This document shows, piece by piece, positions 52,864 through 63,743 of a stretch of DNA of 64,000 nt. A program made the position numbers and the translations under genes. Under the pieces are notes generated by a model. That model was given only the letters and a program-made list of their open reading frames with translations. It did no database searches and had not been told where the DNA came from. Origin of the DNA: Flectonema sp. DT1601 (taxonomy: Eukaryota > Euglenozoa > Diplonemea > Diplonemida > Diplonemidae); assembly GCA_964019425.1 (NCBI GenBank), contig OZ025796.1, positions 248,001 to 312,000 of the forward strand. The letters are read 5' to 3'. Positions within the stretch are counted from its first letter, which is position 1, and each line of letters starts with the position of its first letter.

Positions 52864-53332
52864 TTAATCAACTAAATCCATAGCGTTGAGGTCTTGAACA
52901 ACAACTAGGGTGTAATCAGTTGAAGGAGCAACGATGATTTCATTCTGTAGGTGTTTGGTAGGTTTAGCTATCAATACATTCTAATTATATATTTAAAATA
53001 CAAACCCTTTTTGATCGAACTCTTAAATACTTTAGGTCCTGTTCTCCACTACAAGTCCCCCATTTATCAGGTTCCAATTTATCGAGTTTTCGGAGAGATG
53101 TTCGAACGTGAGAAACTAACTGCATACTGACAGAGATGAATTTGAATGCCGCGTGTTGATAATTTTCTTCAAAATACCATTTTATTGGTTCAAAATCGGA
53201 ATTTAAAATAACAACTCCCCTCACTCCCTGAAACGTACTAAGCTCTGTGAACCTTCCGTCAACATGGTCGGTCACTCCCTGGTCTCGAAGGGCATTTCCG
53301 ATATCGTCATCGTCGTCTCCGAAGAGAGCCAT
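52864..53332 (-). CDS. DYNLRB: Roadblock/LC7 dynein light chain
   Basis: Exons 53332-53006 and 52944-52864 give 135 aa. The Roadblock/LC7 fold is clear: TFQGVRGVVILNSDFEPIKW, then the helix VSMQLVSHVRTSLRKLDK, then LKYLRVRSKR joined by the splice to NEIIVAPSTDYTLVVVQD, the hallmark final strands. The N terminus carries an acidic GDDDDDIGNAL insert about 30 residues longer than the human protein. It should dimerise and bind the dynein intermediate chain in cytoplasmic or ciliary motors. The 61-nt intron starts GTTTGT rather than GTATGT and ends CCTACAG; the frame leaves no doubt about it. Leader acceptor CTATTTTCTTTCACACAG is 7 nt from the ATG. Confidence 0.94.
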
Positions 53333-53440
53333 TACTTCCCTGTGTGAAAGAAAATAGTTTTTTTTTCCCCCTCGACAAGAGTAGTGCTGCGTCAAACGAC
53401 AATTAATACATAAAATAGGATTTCACCATCCAGTCTGATA

Positions 53441-53609
53441 AACTGTTTTGGGGTTGACATGTTTGAATTTATAAAATACAACCATACTGGATTACATTAA
53501 CATCTGTTAAGGATACAGTGACTAGGTGTGATGCTTTCACACTACAGTTAGCAATACTGGGACAGACTGATTCTCATTACTGTGATGAACTGTTTTGGGG
53601 GGTCAACAT
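53441..53609 (+). repeat. Element A partial copy between direct repeats
   Basis: The middle (about 53461-53560) resembles the first half of element A (ACATCTGTTAAGGATACAGT, GACTAGG, GTGATGC). It is bracketed by AACTGTTTTGGGGTTGACAT (53441-53460) and a near copy at 53588-53609 (AACTGTTTTGGGG, then GGTCAACAT). A GTGTGA...TCACAC hairpin sits inside. Confidence 0.5.
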
Positions 53610-55109
53610 AAAAAGATGATACGCTTAAGTAACAAACACAGTGGTCTACCAACTTTGGTTCCTGTTTCAGAAAAATTCTGTTGCGGCCGATGCACGGGGA
53701 GGGATGGCGACAGAGCGAAAGAAAAAGAGAGAAAGAAGAAGAAAAAAAAGTAATAGAAAAAAGAGAGAAGAACATCCTGGGGATCACGTTTACTCCCCTT
53801 CGGGTGAATAGAAAGCATAATACGAAAGCTAAGCCCCAGAGTCTCACGGAGGGGAATCACTCTGCTGATGATGATGCAGTAAGTACCTTTCTTGTTTGTT
53901 GTTGAGACAAAATGAATTAATATTTCAAATAATTAATTCTCCTACGAACGAAAAAAAAAAAAAAGGGTAAAGGTGTTTTACGCTAACGCTGTCACACTTC
54001 TCTTTCTCTCGTACGAACATGTATGTTTAGAGATGGGGGGGGAAATCTTTCTGTTTCTGGTTTTTTTTTTTTTTTTTTTTTGTTCAAACCGATCGGGCAA
54101 ATATAATAAAAGGGAAAAAAACTTGAAAACTCAACCTAAAATATGTGGACGACAAAACGAACAACGAGATTGGGAGGGAACGAACGGGGGAAAAAAAACA
54201 GTAGAACAACCGACCGACCCTGAAACATGCAGGTGGACCACACAGTCAGCAAAATTATCTGACCGGGTCAAGGGGTTTATGAGGAGAAACAAAAATAATG
54301 ATCATTGGGGAGAGGGTAAAAAAAATAAAAATAAAAAACTAATTAATCGAAAGCACAGAGGAAATCATTAACGAGACCTGAGAGGGACGAATTAGAAAAA
54401 GAAAAAAATGCAACTTAACGAGGGTAATAACAACCACCTAAAACATCCCTCTCATTGTTCGATCGAAACCAAATTGCATAAAACACCGAAAACATAAAAG
54501 TGAACACGCTAAACCTGCAGGGTCGGTCAAAAAAAAAGAAAAAAAGTAAAAGAAAAAGTCACGCAACGACGAATAAAAATAGGTTTTTAAAAAAAGGCAA
54601 CATGAAACAGAATTTTTGAAAAAAAGGGAAAGCTTTTTTTTTCCCTTTTTTTTTCTTCTTTCCCTGCTTCTTTACCAAATCAAGCAAAGAAAGCAGAAAG
54701 GTGCCCAACGGTGAACACCGAAACGTTTTATATATGTTTCCCTGCTCGGTCTCTCCCTTCCCGTTGACAGCTAGATTTTTGACCACGGGTCAAAGAGGAA
54801 AACCACAAAGGATAAGTTTTAAATTTGATTTTTTTTTTTTTTTTTTTTTTTCCTTCTTTGATTTCAAATACGTCGCTCAACAATAGAACAAGTGACGATG
54901 TCCTCAATAAATAGATTTGAGAAAAGTGTGATTGACGGGTCAGATGATATCGGCAGAGCAGATAGTTCGATGGCAACGTACCTCCTTCGTCCTTTTCCAA
55001 TAAATCAGGATCGGGCGGGGCTGCAATACAAAGTCCCTTTTAGTTCGGCTCATGGGTTTGACACCCTAAACCTTGCACACACGTTAGACTCCTTCTGCGG
55101 GTGCCATTC

Positions 55110-55213
55110 TTATTTTATTTTATTTTATTTTATTTTATTTTATTTTATTTTATTTTATTTTATTTTATTTTATTTTATTTTATTTTATTTTATTTTATTT
55201 TATTTTATTTTTT
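55110..55213. repeat. (TTTTA)n microsatellite
   Basis: About 20 uninterrupted TATTT units over 104 bp, the longest perfect short tandem repeat in the window. Confidence 0.95.
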
Positions 55214-56522
55214 AAAATTCAAAAAAGTACTACTAAGAATAAATTGATAGCTTTTTTTTTTTTTTTTTTTTTTTGAGAGGGAAAAAAAAGAATAAAAAAT
55301 TTTTTGTCAACAAACCACAAAGATCAAGTAACACGAGGTGTGATTCCTTTCCCGCTTCCACACTTTTGTATTATACACGCACCACACGCAAGAGGTTATC
55401 TCTTTTTTTTTTCCTTTTTTTTTTTTTTAAATAAGCATGACATAAACTGCAAACCGCACACATGGAGAAAAAACTAAATAAGGAGTAGCAGGCAATACAA
55501 ATCAGATAAAACGCTTCGACCAAACTTAGAAAGAAGGCTTGGAAGTGTTCACTGCAGAAGAAACTAATAATTTCATGGCAGTAGTGCGTAATACGTTTTG
55601 CTTTTGTTGCTTTAGTCCTCCCGTGGTTTAGATTCTGTTATTGACCCCCACTTACAAAAATTGTTTTTTTTTTTTTTTTTTTTTTGGTTGTATCAAAAAA
55701 AAACAAAAAAAAAAAAGTAACATCAGCAGGCAGCTGGGCAGTACAGACCGTAGTCGAAAGAAAGCAGTCTGGGAAGGCTGCTACCTCTCTATAAAGTTGA
55801 AGACGAGTTGGCCACCTCTCTGCAGAATGAGTAGAACGTAGTAGGGGAAGAACCCTATCTTATACACTTCCTGTGCGATCATAAAGTTTCCACGTTTGTT
55901 TCAAAGGAAAAAGAAACTTGACTGACAGCATAATAAAATGAAAAAAAAAAAAAAAAATGGAAAAAAATGGAAAAAAAAAGTACAACTTGCATTTTTTTTT
56001 TTTTTTCCCTCCTGATCATGGAGGACCTTATTTTTATTCCCATGGACAAAGTTTCAAAATGGTAGCACAAGACCTTTTTTTTTTTTTTTTTTTTTTTGAG
56101 CTACCAGCTGACTGCGAAACTCAATCACCTTAAGAAGCATTAAGCTAAAAAAAAAAAAAAAGAGAAAAAAAGTAGCACTAGAACATCACATTGGTACACG
56201 AAAAACATTACTGTTTTGTCTACCTGGATCTCTATAGTGTTATTTTATTTTATTTTTTTTCCCGCTAAGAATTTAAGCGGATTCCTTCATATTCTTTTTT
56301 TTTTGTACAGAAGGCTGTCAGCAACTCAAGATAAGACAACGAGAGTAACTATCACTGTTTTGCATGACCTTTCCCAAAAAAAAGATATCCTGATGCAAAG
56401 AGAACAGAATAAGAATGGGGAGAAAAAAAAAGCTAAATGGCTTTAACAGTTTTTTTTTTTTTTTTTTTTTGTGTTATATTACAGCTCTGGGGTCATATTC
56501 AGAACATAGGGAAGATGAAGTA

Positions 56523-56557
56523 AAGAAGAAGAAGAAGAAGAAGAAGAAGAAGAAGAA
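56523..56557. repeat. (AAG)n microsatellite
   Basis: About 11 AAG units, perfect. Confidence 0.9.
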
Positions 56558-56761
56558 AATAATAGTGTATCCCAGACCCAAGAATGAACGTGGTACAAAA
56601 ATATGACATTTTCGCTATCTGGGCGCCTGATATTGTCATTTTCGCTGTTTACTAGAAGTGATGACTTTTTTTGCCGTTCAGTAAATGATTTTTTTTTTTT
56701 TGTTTTTTTTTTTTCGCTGTTCACTAGTTGTCCAGATGTCCTTCTTGACCCCTCCCCCTCT

Positions 56762-56830
56762 TCACTGGGATTTGAGAGGTGCTGCTTTCTTGGTCAGTTC
56801 ATCAACTTTATCACGTGCTTTAATCCCTAT
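56762..56830 (-). other. Exon-like island ending in a stop
   Basis: After TATCAGTTAG the minus strand reads IGIKARDKVDELTKKAAPLK, Ser-Gln, stop. Codon choice and helix-forming character resemble a terminal coding exon. No matching upstream exon was found, and element B copy 2 lies 90 bp upstream. It may be chance. Confidence 0.25.
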
Positions 56831-56917
56831 CTAACTGATACACGTGATAATTGGGTTCTTAAGCAAAAGAGTTGTTCACAGACGCAAAATTTTCTTTTCA
56901 AGCCTTTCTTTTTTTTT

Positions 56918-57079
56918 GCATTTAACAAGTATTGTAAGAACGGAAAAGAATGTTGGCCGCAACGTAAACCTCCTTTAGCTTTATCAATTTTAAGTCGATT
57001 CACGGTTTCGTGACACAAACAAAACATCACAGTGTTATATTACTATTTTCTGTATAGTTCATAAGACCAAGCCAATTCC
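56918..57079 (-). repeat. Element B copy 2
   Basis: Near-identical to 42026-42180, same orientation, again followed in the minus reading by an A run after ...TTAAATGC. The TCACG-GTTT-CGTGA hairpin and GACACAAACAAAACATCACA are unchanged. Confidence 0.7.
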
Positions 57080-57310
57080 TTTTTTTTTTTTTTTTTTTTT
57101 GAACAGTGGGGGAAAAAAGAAATTATCACTTTCAGTGAACAGCAAAAAAAAAAACATACCCCGTTTACTAAAACAGTGAAAATAACATCATCGGATGCCC
57201 TCCCAATAAAATAGAGAAAATCTTTAAAAATAATAATAATAACAAAAAAAAATTATATATAAAAATAAACAAAATGTGGAGGGGAATTTCACGATACGCA
57301 CGATTAACAT

Positions 57311-57362
57311 CAAAAAAAAATATAAAAATAAAAATAAAAATAAAAATAAAAATAAAATAAAA
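57311..57362. repeat. (AAATA)n-like microsatellite
   Basis: About seven AAATA-type units with slight length variation. Confidence 0.8.
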
Positions 57363-58484
57363 AATTCTATTTATTTATCGCGTGTCACAATTTATTTATG
57401 AAGCATCAGCGTTTTTTTTTTTTTTTTTTTTTTTTTCCTTTTTTTTAATCTCTTTTCACAAAAAACACGAGTGAACATCAGCATATTTCAAATAACAAAA
57501 AAAAAAGTTACCTTCAACAACACTAACTAAAGAATTTAAAAAAAAAAAAACGAAAAGATGCTGGCCTTGTCTACAGTCTACTTTTTTCTTTTGCCAAAAC
57601 ATAAGCTAAATTCGTTGTACCTTTTTTTTATTTTGGGAATAGTAGTTTACCAACAAAAAAAAGTATGAAAGAAGGAATAAGAAAGCCAATTATCGACTCG
57701 ATTTTTCATGTGATTTTTTCGTTCTTAAACCAAAGCGATTATCAACATTTCAACTAAGAGAGATGGAATACGAAAATAAACGATGCAGTTTTCTTTTTTT
57801 TCAATGTCAACAAAATAGTTTGTTTTGTTTTTGACTAGAAGTAGAAGAAAAAAAAGAGAAAAAAGAGAAAAAAAACTAAAAAAAACAATCCAGTTCTCAA
57901 CGCGCATGTTGGTGTTTGTTTCTGGGGTACATAAATCCAACCCAAAATTTTGTTTTTTTATTTATTTATTTTTTTGTTTTTTTTTTTGTTTGTTGATAGG
58001 AAAAAAGAGGGAAAAACGAAGAAGAAAATGGGACACACGCACATTACATCTTACAACGCAAGCAAAAGTTCTGGACATTTTTTTTTTTTTTTTAATTTTT
58101 AGCACGCAAGTTCCTCCACTTAGAACTATAGCCTTTGTCACTATTTCTTTTTTTTAGACACAGCGACAAGAAAAAACTGAGGTCAACCAAAAAAAAAAAA
58201 AAGGCTAACAGGCGACATCTTCACACCACAAACCCAAATAATGATTTTAAATTTTTTTTGCCACGAAAAATAACAAGATTTTCTCAAGTTTGCTAAAATT
58301 TAGGAAAGAAAAAAAAATCAAAAATAAATGGGATTTCTGCATGGGGTTTTTTTTTTTCTCGCAGTTTTTTTTTTTTTTTTTTTTAAAAAAAGAGTCTCTC
58401 TTCAATAAGAAAGGCACGCACGGTTTAGATGGTCGTATGGGAGGGGAGAAGGATACTTAAAAACATGGGTATGTCAAGCTTCAG

Positions 58485-58517
<33 letters not shown>

Positions 58518-59608
58518 CGACCGTTTATTCTTGTGGGGAAGACAGGGGAGGAGACAATATTATCACTTGCAATGGGGGATGGATGCTACTAGAGGCAATC
58601 AAAATGGTAACGAACACATTAATAAAAAAAAAGGGGCAGGGGGAAAAAAAACAAATGGGAAAGCTGAATAACAACAAACGATAGAAAAACGAGAAAGAAA
58701 AATTATATATAAAAAAATTTACGCAAATCACGCAGCTTTTTCTCTTTTTACTACTCGACAAGACGAGGCAACAAGACAAAAAGCTGTCACGGAAAGCGTT
58801 AACAATGTGCCCCTTTTTTCGTGCTTAGGGAGATAGCCAAAACCCTACTAAGGTTCACTTTACTTTCGAACCAATTTTTTTAAAAAAAAAAAGGAAATGC
58901 AAAACAGGAAAGAAATCACAGGGGACGAAATATGATTTTATTTTATTTATTTTTTTTCATTCCGGGATCAGAATTCCAACTCTCGATTTCCAGAGAAGTT
59001 TCTGAGGTCCACTTCATTTTTTTTTTTTTTTTTTTTTTTTTTTCTATAAAACCTTCTACCAAAAAAAAGTACCAGAAACATAGTATAGAAAAGGAACCGC
59101 TTATCGATCAGTTGGTAAAAAGATGGGGGCTTTGTTTGTTTCTGTCCACTAATCAAACAAATCGTTTTCCCCCACTCACGTAACGAACGGACAAGAATAC
59201 ATCAGCCAAAAGCCATCGATCGTATGAGGAAAAAAAAAAAAGGTTTTTCTACAAAAACAAAAAGCAATGTGTGACAATAACACTTACCATTGTTTGGGGA
59301 AAAAAAGGGTCAAAAAAGGAAACGTCTCTCATCAGTTTTTTTGTTTTTGTTTTCCTTTCCGAAAGCTTAGACCTGAAAAGCTACCAAATCAGAGGGAGAA
59401 GGAACTATAATTTAAAAAAAAAAAAAAAAAAAGAACGCCAAAATAGGTAAACAAGCTAAAATAAGAAGAAAAAAAGGAGATAAATACCAAAAGAAGTTGT
59501 GCAACACTTCAGGTGAAAAAACTCCAAAAAGAAATAAAAGAAAAAGTTTCAAAAAAAAACTGTTGTAGACCACAACTTATGATCTCGTTCAAGAATTAAA
59601 TACCTTTG

Positions 59609-59682
59609 TTATCCGTCGCCTTGATTGCGAACTGCTTCCTTTTTTTTTTTTTTATTAAGTAGCTTGGCATCAACGGCCGCCA
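59609..59682 (-). other. Exon-like island, possible last or first exon
   Basis: Directly after TTTATTTTTTTTTGCAG the minus strand is open as ...AAVDAKLLNKKKKKEAVRNQ, Gly-Asp-Gly, stop. In another frame an ATG gives MPSYLIKKKKRKQFAIKATD up to a GTATTT donor at about 59603. Both are coding-like; I cannot choose. The 14-nt A run inside is unusual for exons here. Confidence 0.3.
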
Positions 59683-60095
59683 CTGCAAAAAAAAATAAAC
59701 TAAATTAAGGCAATCTTTCCAGAAAACATTGTGGTCAGAGAATTTTCGTCACTATTGAAAAAAAGAAAAAACCGCATTCCGCTCGTTTGATAAATAGGAA
59801 ATCAACGAGAAGAGCGGCAAAGAGGCAAAAGGGAGAGGAAAAGGGAGGGAAAGAGAGCTTCCCAATTATTTATCATTGTAGTTTTTGTTTTTTTTTTTGT
59901 TTTTACCTAATTCGTATTTTTTTTTTTTTTTTTTAAATTACATATCCCCTCTAATCCCTCCATATTAGGAAGGAAAAAACTGAGATAAGCATCGCAGAGA
60001 GAAATCTACCAAAAAAGACATAAGGGGAAAAAGAAAAAAGAAACCACAGTTGAAAAATGGTTTCTTTTTTTTTTTTTTTATTACAGCCGCACTAT

Positions 60096-60783
60096 CTATC
60101 CCTCAACCACCACAGCTGGTGGCTGTGATCGGGAACGAGGGCGAGAATTTGAACCATCGCCAGCTTCACCACTTTCCGTTGATGCAGCTGAACGGCTTCT
60201 TGCACTTGAGACGCCACTTTGTTCTAATGCACGTCCTCTGGAAGAGACACTCTCAGTGTCATCATGCATTGCAACGCTCCCAATAGGAGTAGGCATCTGC
60301 ACTCCCGATGCAAGCGGAATAGAGCCATTAACCCTAAAACAAGGATAGTGGAACCCAGCATACTGTGCTGGTGGAGTGTAGTACGGATCATGTGGTGAGT
60401 GCGGCACAGAATACATTGAAGAACCATTGCTACATGGGAACGATGGAACACTTTGGTATGAATTCCACCTGTTTTTGATTTGAATAAGCCAAGTCAAATA
60501 TATATTTTTTTTCAAAAAAAATAAAAAAGTACACATACCCTCCGGAGACGACTTCAACTTCAATATCGTCATCTGCTACGACTTCACACTTCTTTGGTGG
60601 CATACTATGGTAAGCAGCAGCAACAGGAATGTAATCTCTCGATAAATCCATTGGCTGCTGTGGTTGTGGATGCATTCTGTATCCTCCAATAGGAACCTGA
60701 CATGGAACTCCCTGAACCTGCGGCAGCATTTGCTGCTGTGGTGGCATTGCCGGCATTGAAATAACGCGACCGATGACTGCCAT
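60096..60783 (-). CDS. Disordered Pro/Gln/Ser-rich protein (205 aa), unknown
   Basis: Exons 60783-60539 and 60468-60096 join in phase 2. The N-terminal half is rich in Met, Pro and Gln (MPAMPPQQQMLPQVQGVPCQ) with an acidic patch (VVADDDIEVEVVSGG) at the splice. The C-terminal half is Pro/Tyr/Ser-rich (SPHDPYYTPPAQYAGFHYPC) and ends in an RS-like region (SSARSRSAASTE, SRPRSRSQPPAVVVEG). No folded domain is visible. Such composition suggests an RNA-associated or scaffold protein. The 70-nt intron starts GTATGT, contains adjacent T and A runs and ends AAAAACAG. A leader acceptor (TTTCTAGTAATTAG) precedes the ATG by about 28 nt. Confidence 0.8.
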
Positions 60784-61193
60784 ATTCTTGAATAGTTTAG
60801 TTTGTTGAGTGCTAATTACTAGAAACTGATCAGGGGAGTTTGAAAATATTTTACAAAGACACAAATGCTAATTATATAATGTTAGTATAGGCAAACACTC
60901 TACACATGACGCAGAAGACTTTCTAACTCAGCTGCATAGTTTTTTTTGCGAAATAAAGGAGGGGGGATGAAATAACAAATAAATAAACGACTCTACTAAA
61001 TTTTATCACAAAAAAAGAAATTTAATGTGGAAAAAATAAATAAATAAATTAAAAAACCACACTTTCGGAACATAGACATGTTATACAGGACAATAACGAC
61101 CAATGGTATTTTCAAGTTCCGTTGGAAGAGAGGAGGGGAAGAAAAAAAAATGAAAAAAAAAGAAGAATAAGTCTTACGTGTGTTGCTCAAATC

Positions 61194-61228
<35 letters not shown>

Positions 61229-61312
61229 GTTTTCCCTGAACCCTCATAGAGAAACATAAACAAGTGATACAGGCAGCTGGCCAATGGGGTTGTTTGTATT
61301 TTTGGATAATTG

Positions 61313-61351
<39 letters not shown>

Positions 61352-61637
61352 CTGGGAAGAAAACTTTTTTTTTCCCATTGCAGTTTGGTTAAATAGGAGC
61401 TAGCTGAGGCAAACTGTAAAAAAAAAAAAATCGAACAAAAATAAAAAACGTATGTGGGTAGTTTTTCTACATGTATAAAAAATAAATAAGAGAGAAAGGA
61501 ACAAAAAAACAACAAAAAAAAAGAACTTGACTCTTTAAACTTACAAACGATACAACACTTTTGCCAACATTCTTTTTTTTCTTTTAACTCTTTATGTTTG
61601 GTAAACCATGTTGAATAACGAATGCAACAAAAACAAA
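60784..61637. other. Intergenic stretch with element D
   Basis: Leader of the disordered-protein gene, element D copy 2, an A run at 61196-61227, a T run at 61315-61346 and A-rich patches. No coding segment seen. Confidence 0.5.
60878..60938. repeat. Element D copy 2
   Basis: Resembles 9567-9647, with the end block TTTCTAACTCAGCTGCATA identical. Confidence 0.5.
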
Positions 61638-62141
61638 CTAATTTTCACAATACCAATTAGTCAGTTCGTCTTCAACTGGTTGGCATTGGGAAAAGACAGA
61701 ATTTGATTCGATACATTTACGACAGTTAATCGGGTCATCCGATTGATTTGGGCAAACTGTTGCTACCTTTCTCACACAGTCTGCTGTTGTTGAGTTACAA
61801 ATGTATTTTCCACATCCAGTTCCATGACAAAGAGGTTGAATTTCTAAAAACAATTTTTGTAAACACTCCGACTGACACGTCGAACTCGGTTCGCAGTTGG
61901 CACCCATAGCGTCTATGCACTGTGCTTTGTTTACTGTTGGTAGTGAAGCGTTGCAAAAATAATTTCCAGATCCTGTTCCATTACAGGATGGTTCAAGCAT
62001 TGGATGATTCTTCCTAATGCAGTCAAAGCATGTCGAACCTTTTCGTTCAACATCTCCGCAGAGCTTTGCCATTTCCTTCACACATGTTTCCTTATTTGGA
62101 GTTAAAGCAAGGATGACGACTGCGGTTAATAATGCCAACAT
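61638..62141 (-). CDS. Secreted three-repeat cysteine-rich protein
   Basis: A single exon of 167 aa from the ATG at 62141; the longer upstream frame passes through an A run and is rejected. MLALLTAVVILALTPNKETC gives a short signal peptide. The mature part is three tandem repeats of about 45 residues, each with six cysteines in the order C-x7-C-x5-9-C-x2-3-C-x9-11-C-x9-11-C (starting CVKEMAKLCG, CIDAMGANCE and CVRKVATVCP). N-glycosylation sequons are present (NGT, NAS, NST, NQS). Disulphide-bonded extracellular or lumenal function is likely; I do not recognise a named family. Leader acceptor CCTTTTTATTCTCCGTCAG lies about 35 nt upstream. Confidence 0.83.
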   Translation of the reverse strand: MLALLTAVVILALTPNKETCVKEMAKLCGDVERKGSTCFDCIRKNHPMLEPSCNGTGSGNYFCNASLPTVNKAQCIDAMGANCEPSSTCQSECLQKLFLEIQPLCHGTGCGKYICNSTTADCVRKVATVCPNQSDDPINCRKCIESNSVFSQCQPVEDELTNWYCEN

Positions 62142-62402
62142 AGTTGTTTTCTTTTTTTTTTGTTTTTTTTTTTTACTGACGGAGAATAAAAAGGTTAAAG
62201 ACAATTCACATTCAGAGAGTAGCAAAAAATATCTAATTTCACTATGAAATAACAAAAACCGGTGATATCCATCAGAAGACTATCACTTCTTTCAATCATA
62301 TGCAGCGAATGCTACAGTTTGGGAGGAAGTAAGGAACCAACGTACTATTGTCCTATTATAAATTACAAAAGGTCATCATGAGTGAATACACCATCATAAT
62401 GA

Positions 62403-63227
62403 TCAAGGAAACATTTCAGCTAAGAAGTCGTCGAACTCATCAATTTGTTTTTCACCATCATTAGAGGGTTTTGGTGCCCATGCTAACTGTTCTGCTTCCC
62501 TGTCAACAGTTGCTTCTTCTTCTTCTTTAACAATGACGTCGTCTTCTTTGGTTTCCTTTTCCTTCTTTGCTTCACAGTCATCGATATGCTGATTAACATT
62601 GATTGGTTCAACCAGAAGCTCAGCTGACGCTGCAGGCTCTAATTTCGGTCGTTTTACAGAAGTAATCGGCTCTTCTTTGCTCTTTTCCATTTTTACAGGT
62701 TTTGCAGGTCCTTCTTTAATGGGTTCCGATACAGGAACAATATCAGGCGGAGGTTCGATTCCGAGTCTTCGATTTTTTTTTACCAAATGGTGATATTGCA
62801 TTTTTTGATTGCATTGAGAGCATAGTCGGACCTTTACGAGGGCTTCTTTTTTTATTTTTTGTTCGACGTATCGGAAAGGGACTTCCAACGTGATTAGAGA
62901 AACTTTGTTCAAACAGCTGATGGCTCCGCAGTGGAACTGACCCTTACCAGATGTGACCTCCGCTTCGACTCTCCATCTCATCCCGATCTTACCTTGCTTA
63001 TAAAACGATAAATCAACCAGTGCATATTCCTTGAAAAGTCTCCTGCAATATGCCTCTGCCAATTTGCTTCCCCATTCATCATTCTTTTTCACACCACTAC
63101 TGCCAACAAATTGGTATGCTTCACGTAACGCTGTATAATCTGACTTGCAACCTTTATCTTTTATTAATTTATACTCTGCTATGAACTTTATATGTTTGTC
63201 CCATGGAGACAGACTTGAGAGTGACAT
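62403..63227 (-). CDS. FRA10AC1: FRA10AC1 homologue (spliceosome-associated)
   Basis: A single exon of 274 aa. The conserved core is clear: AYCRRLFKEYALVDLSFYKQ, GKIGMRWRVEAEVTSGKGQF, a zinc-ribbon type pair of CxxC (HCGAISC and LCSQCNQK), and LEVPFRYVEQKIKKEALVKV between them. This matches the FRA10AC1 family, a small nuclear protein found with late-stage spliceosomes in other eukaryotes. The C-terminal 110 residues are Lys/Glu-rich and disordered, ending EFDDFLAEMF. Its presence fits an intron-containing genome with active cis-splicing. Leader acceptor TTTAAATAATTTTAG precedes the ATG. Confidence 0.92.
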   Translation of the reverse strand: MSLSSLSPWDKHIKFIAEYKLIKDKGCKSDYTALREAYQFVGSSGVKKNDEWGSKLAEAYCRRLFKEYALVDLSFYKQGKIGMRWRVEAEVTSGKGQFHCGAISCLNKVSLITLEVPFRYVEQKIKKEALVKVRLCSQCNQKMQYHHLVKKNRRLGIEPPPDIVPVSEPIKEGPAKPVKMEKSKEEPITSVKRPKLEPAASAELLVEPINVNQHIDDCEAKKEKETKEDDVIVKEEEEATVDREAEQLAWAPKPSNDGEKQIDEFDDFLAEMFP

Positions 63228-63699
63228 GGTTTAATTAATTTCCTTTTTTGTTTAAAAATTAATTCTAAAATTATTTAAAAAAAAAATAATAACTCAACAG
63301 AAACTTGAATAAATCAGGGGAAAAGGAGGGGAAGAGGAAAAAGGAGAAAAAAAAAAAAAAAACACACGTAAGGAAGTACAACAAATAAGGGGTTTTATTT
63401 CCTATAATCACACACTATATGTTTTTTTCTTTCTTTGCACAGAAGAAGACGAAAAATACAATCGCTATGAACAAGTTAGCTTGAGTAGGAAAAAAAAGGG
63501 GACATATGGGAAGGTTTTTTTTTTTAAAAAAATAAAATAAAAAAATCTACAATATTCGATTGTTACAAAAGCCACCCATCGCTGGCTTGGTAGTTTTATG
63601 TTTCTTTATATTTATTTTATTTTTAATGACAAAAAAAATGTGTCAGGGAAGAAAAAACATTAGTCGCAACGAGAGCATTACATTGCATGTTTTTGTGTA

Positions 63700-63743
<44 letters not shown>

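Larger units (their letters stand above)
53333..60095. other. 6.8-kb gene desert with repeats and exon-like islands
   Basis: The longest gene-poor stretch. It contains an element A piece between direct repeats (53441-53609), a (TTTTA)n tract, element B copy 2, (AAG)n and (AAATA)n tracts, and very dense homopolymers. Two short minus-strand segments look like terminal exons (56762-56830 and 59609-59682). Another possible exon lies at about 54975-55020. No complete gene could be assembled, and no tRNA or rRNA was recognised. Confidence 0.5.

Noticed and set aside
58832-58876. Possible tRNA T-arm from GGTTC...GAACC
   Set aside because: Loop size and surrounding sequence do not allow a cloverleaf.
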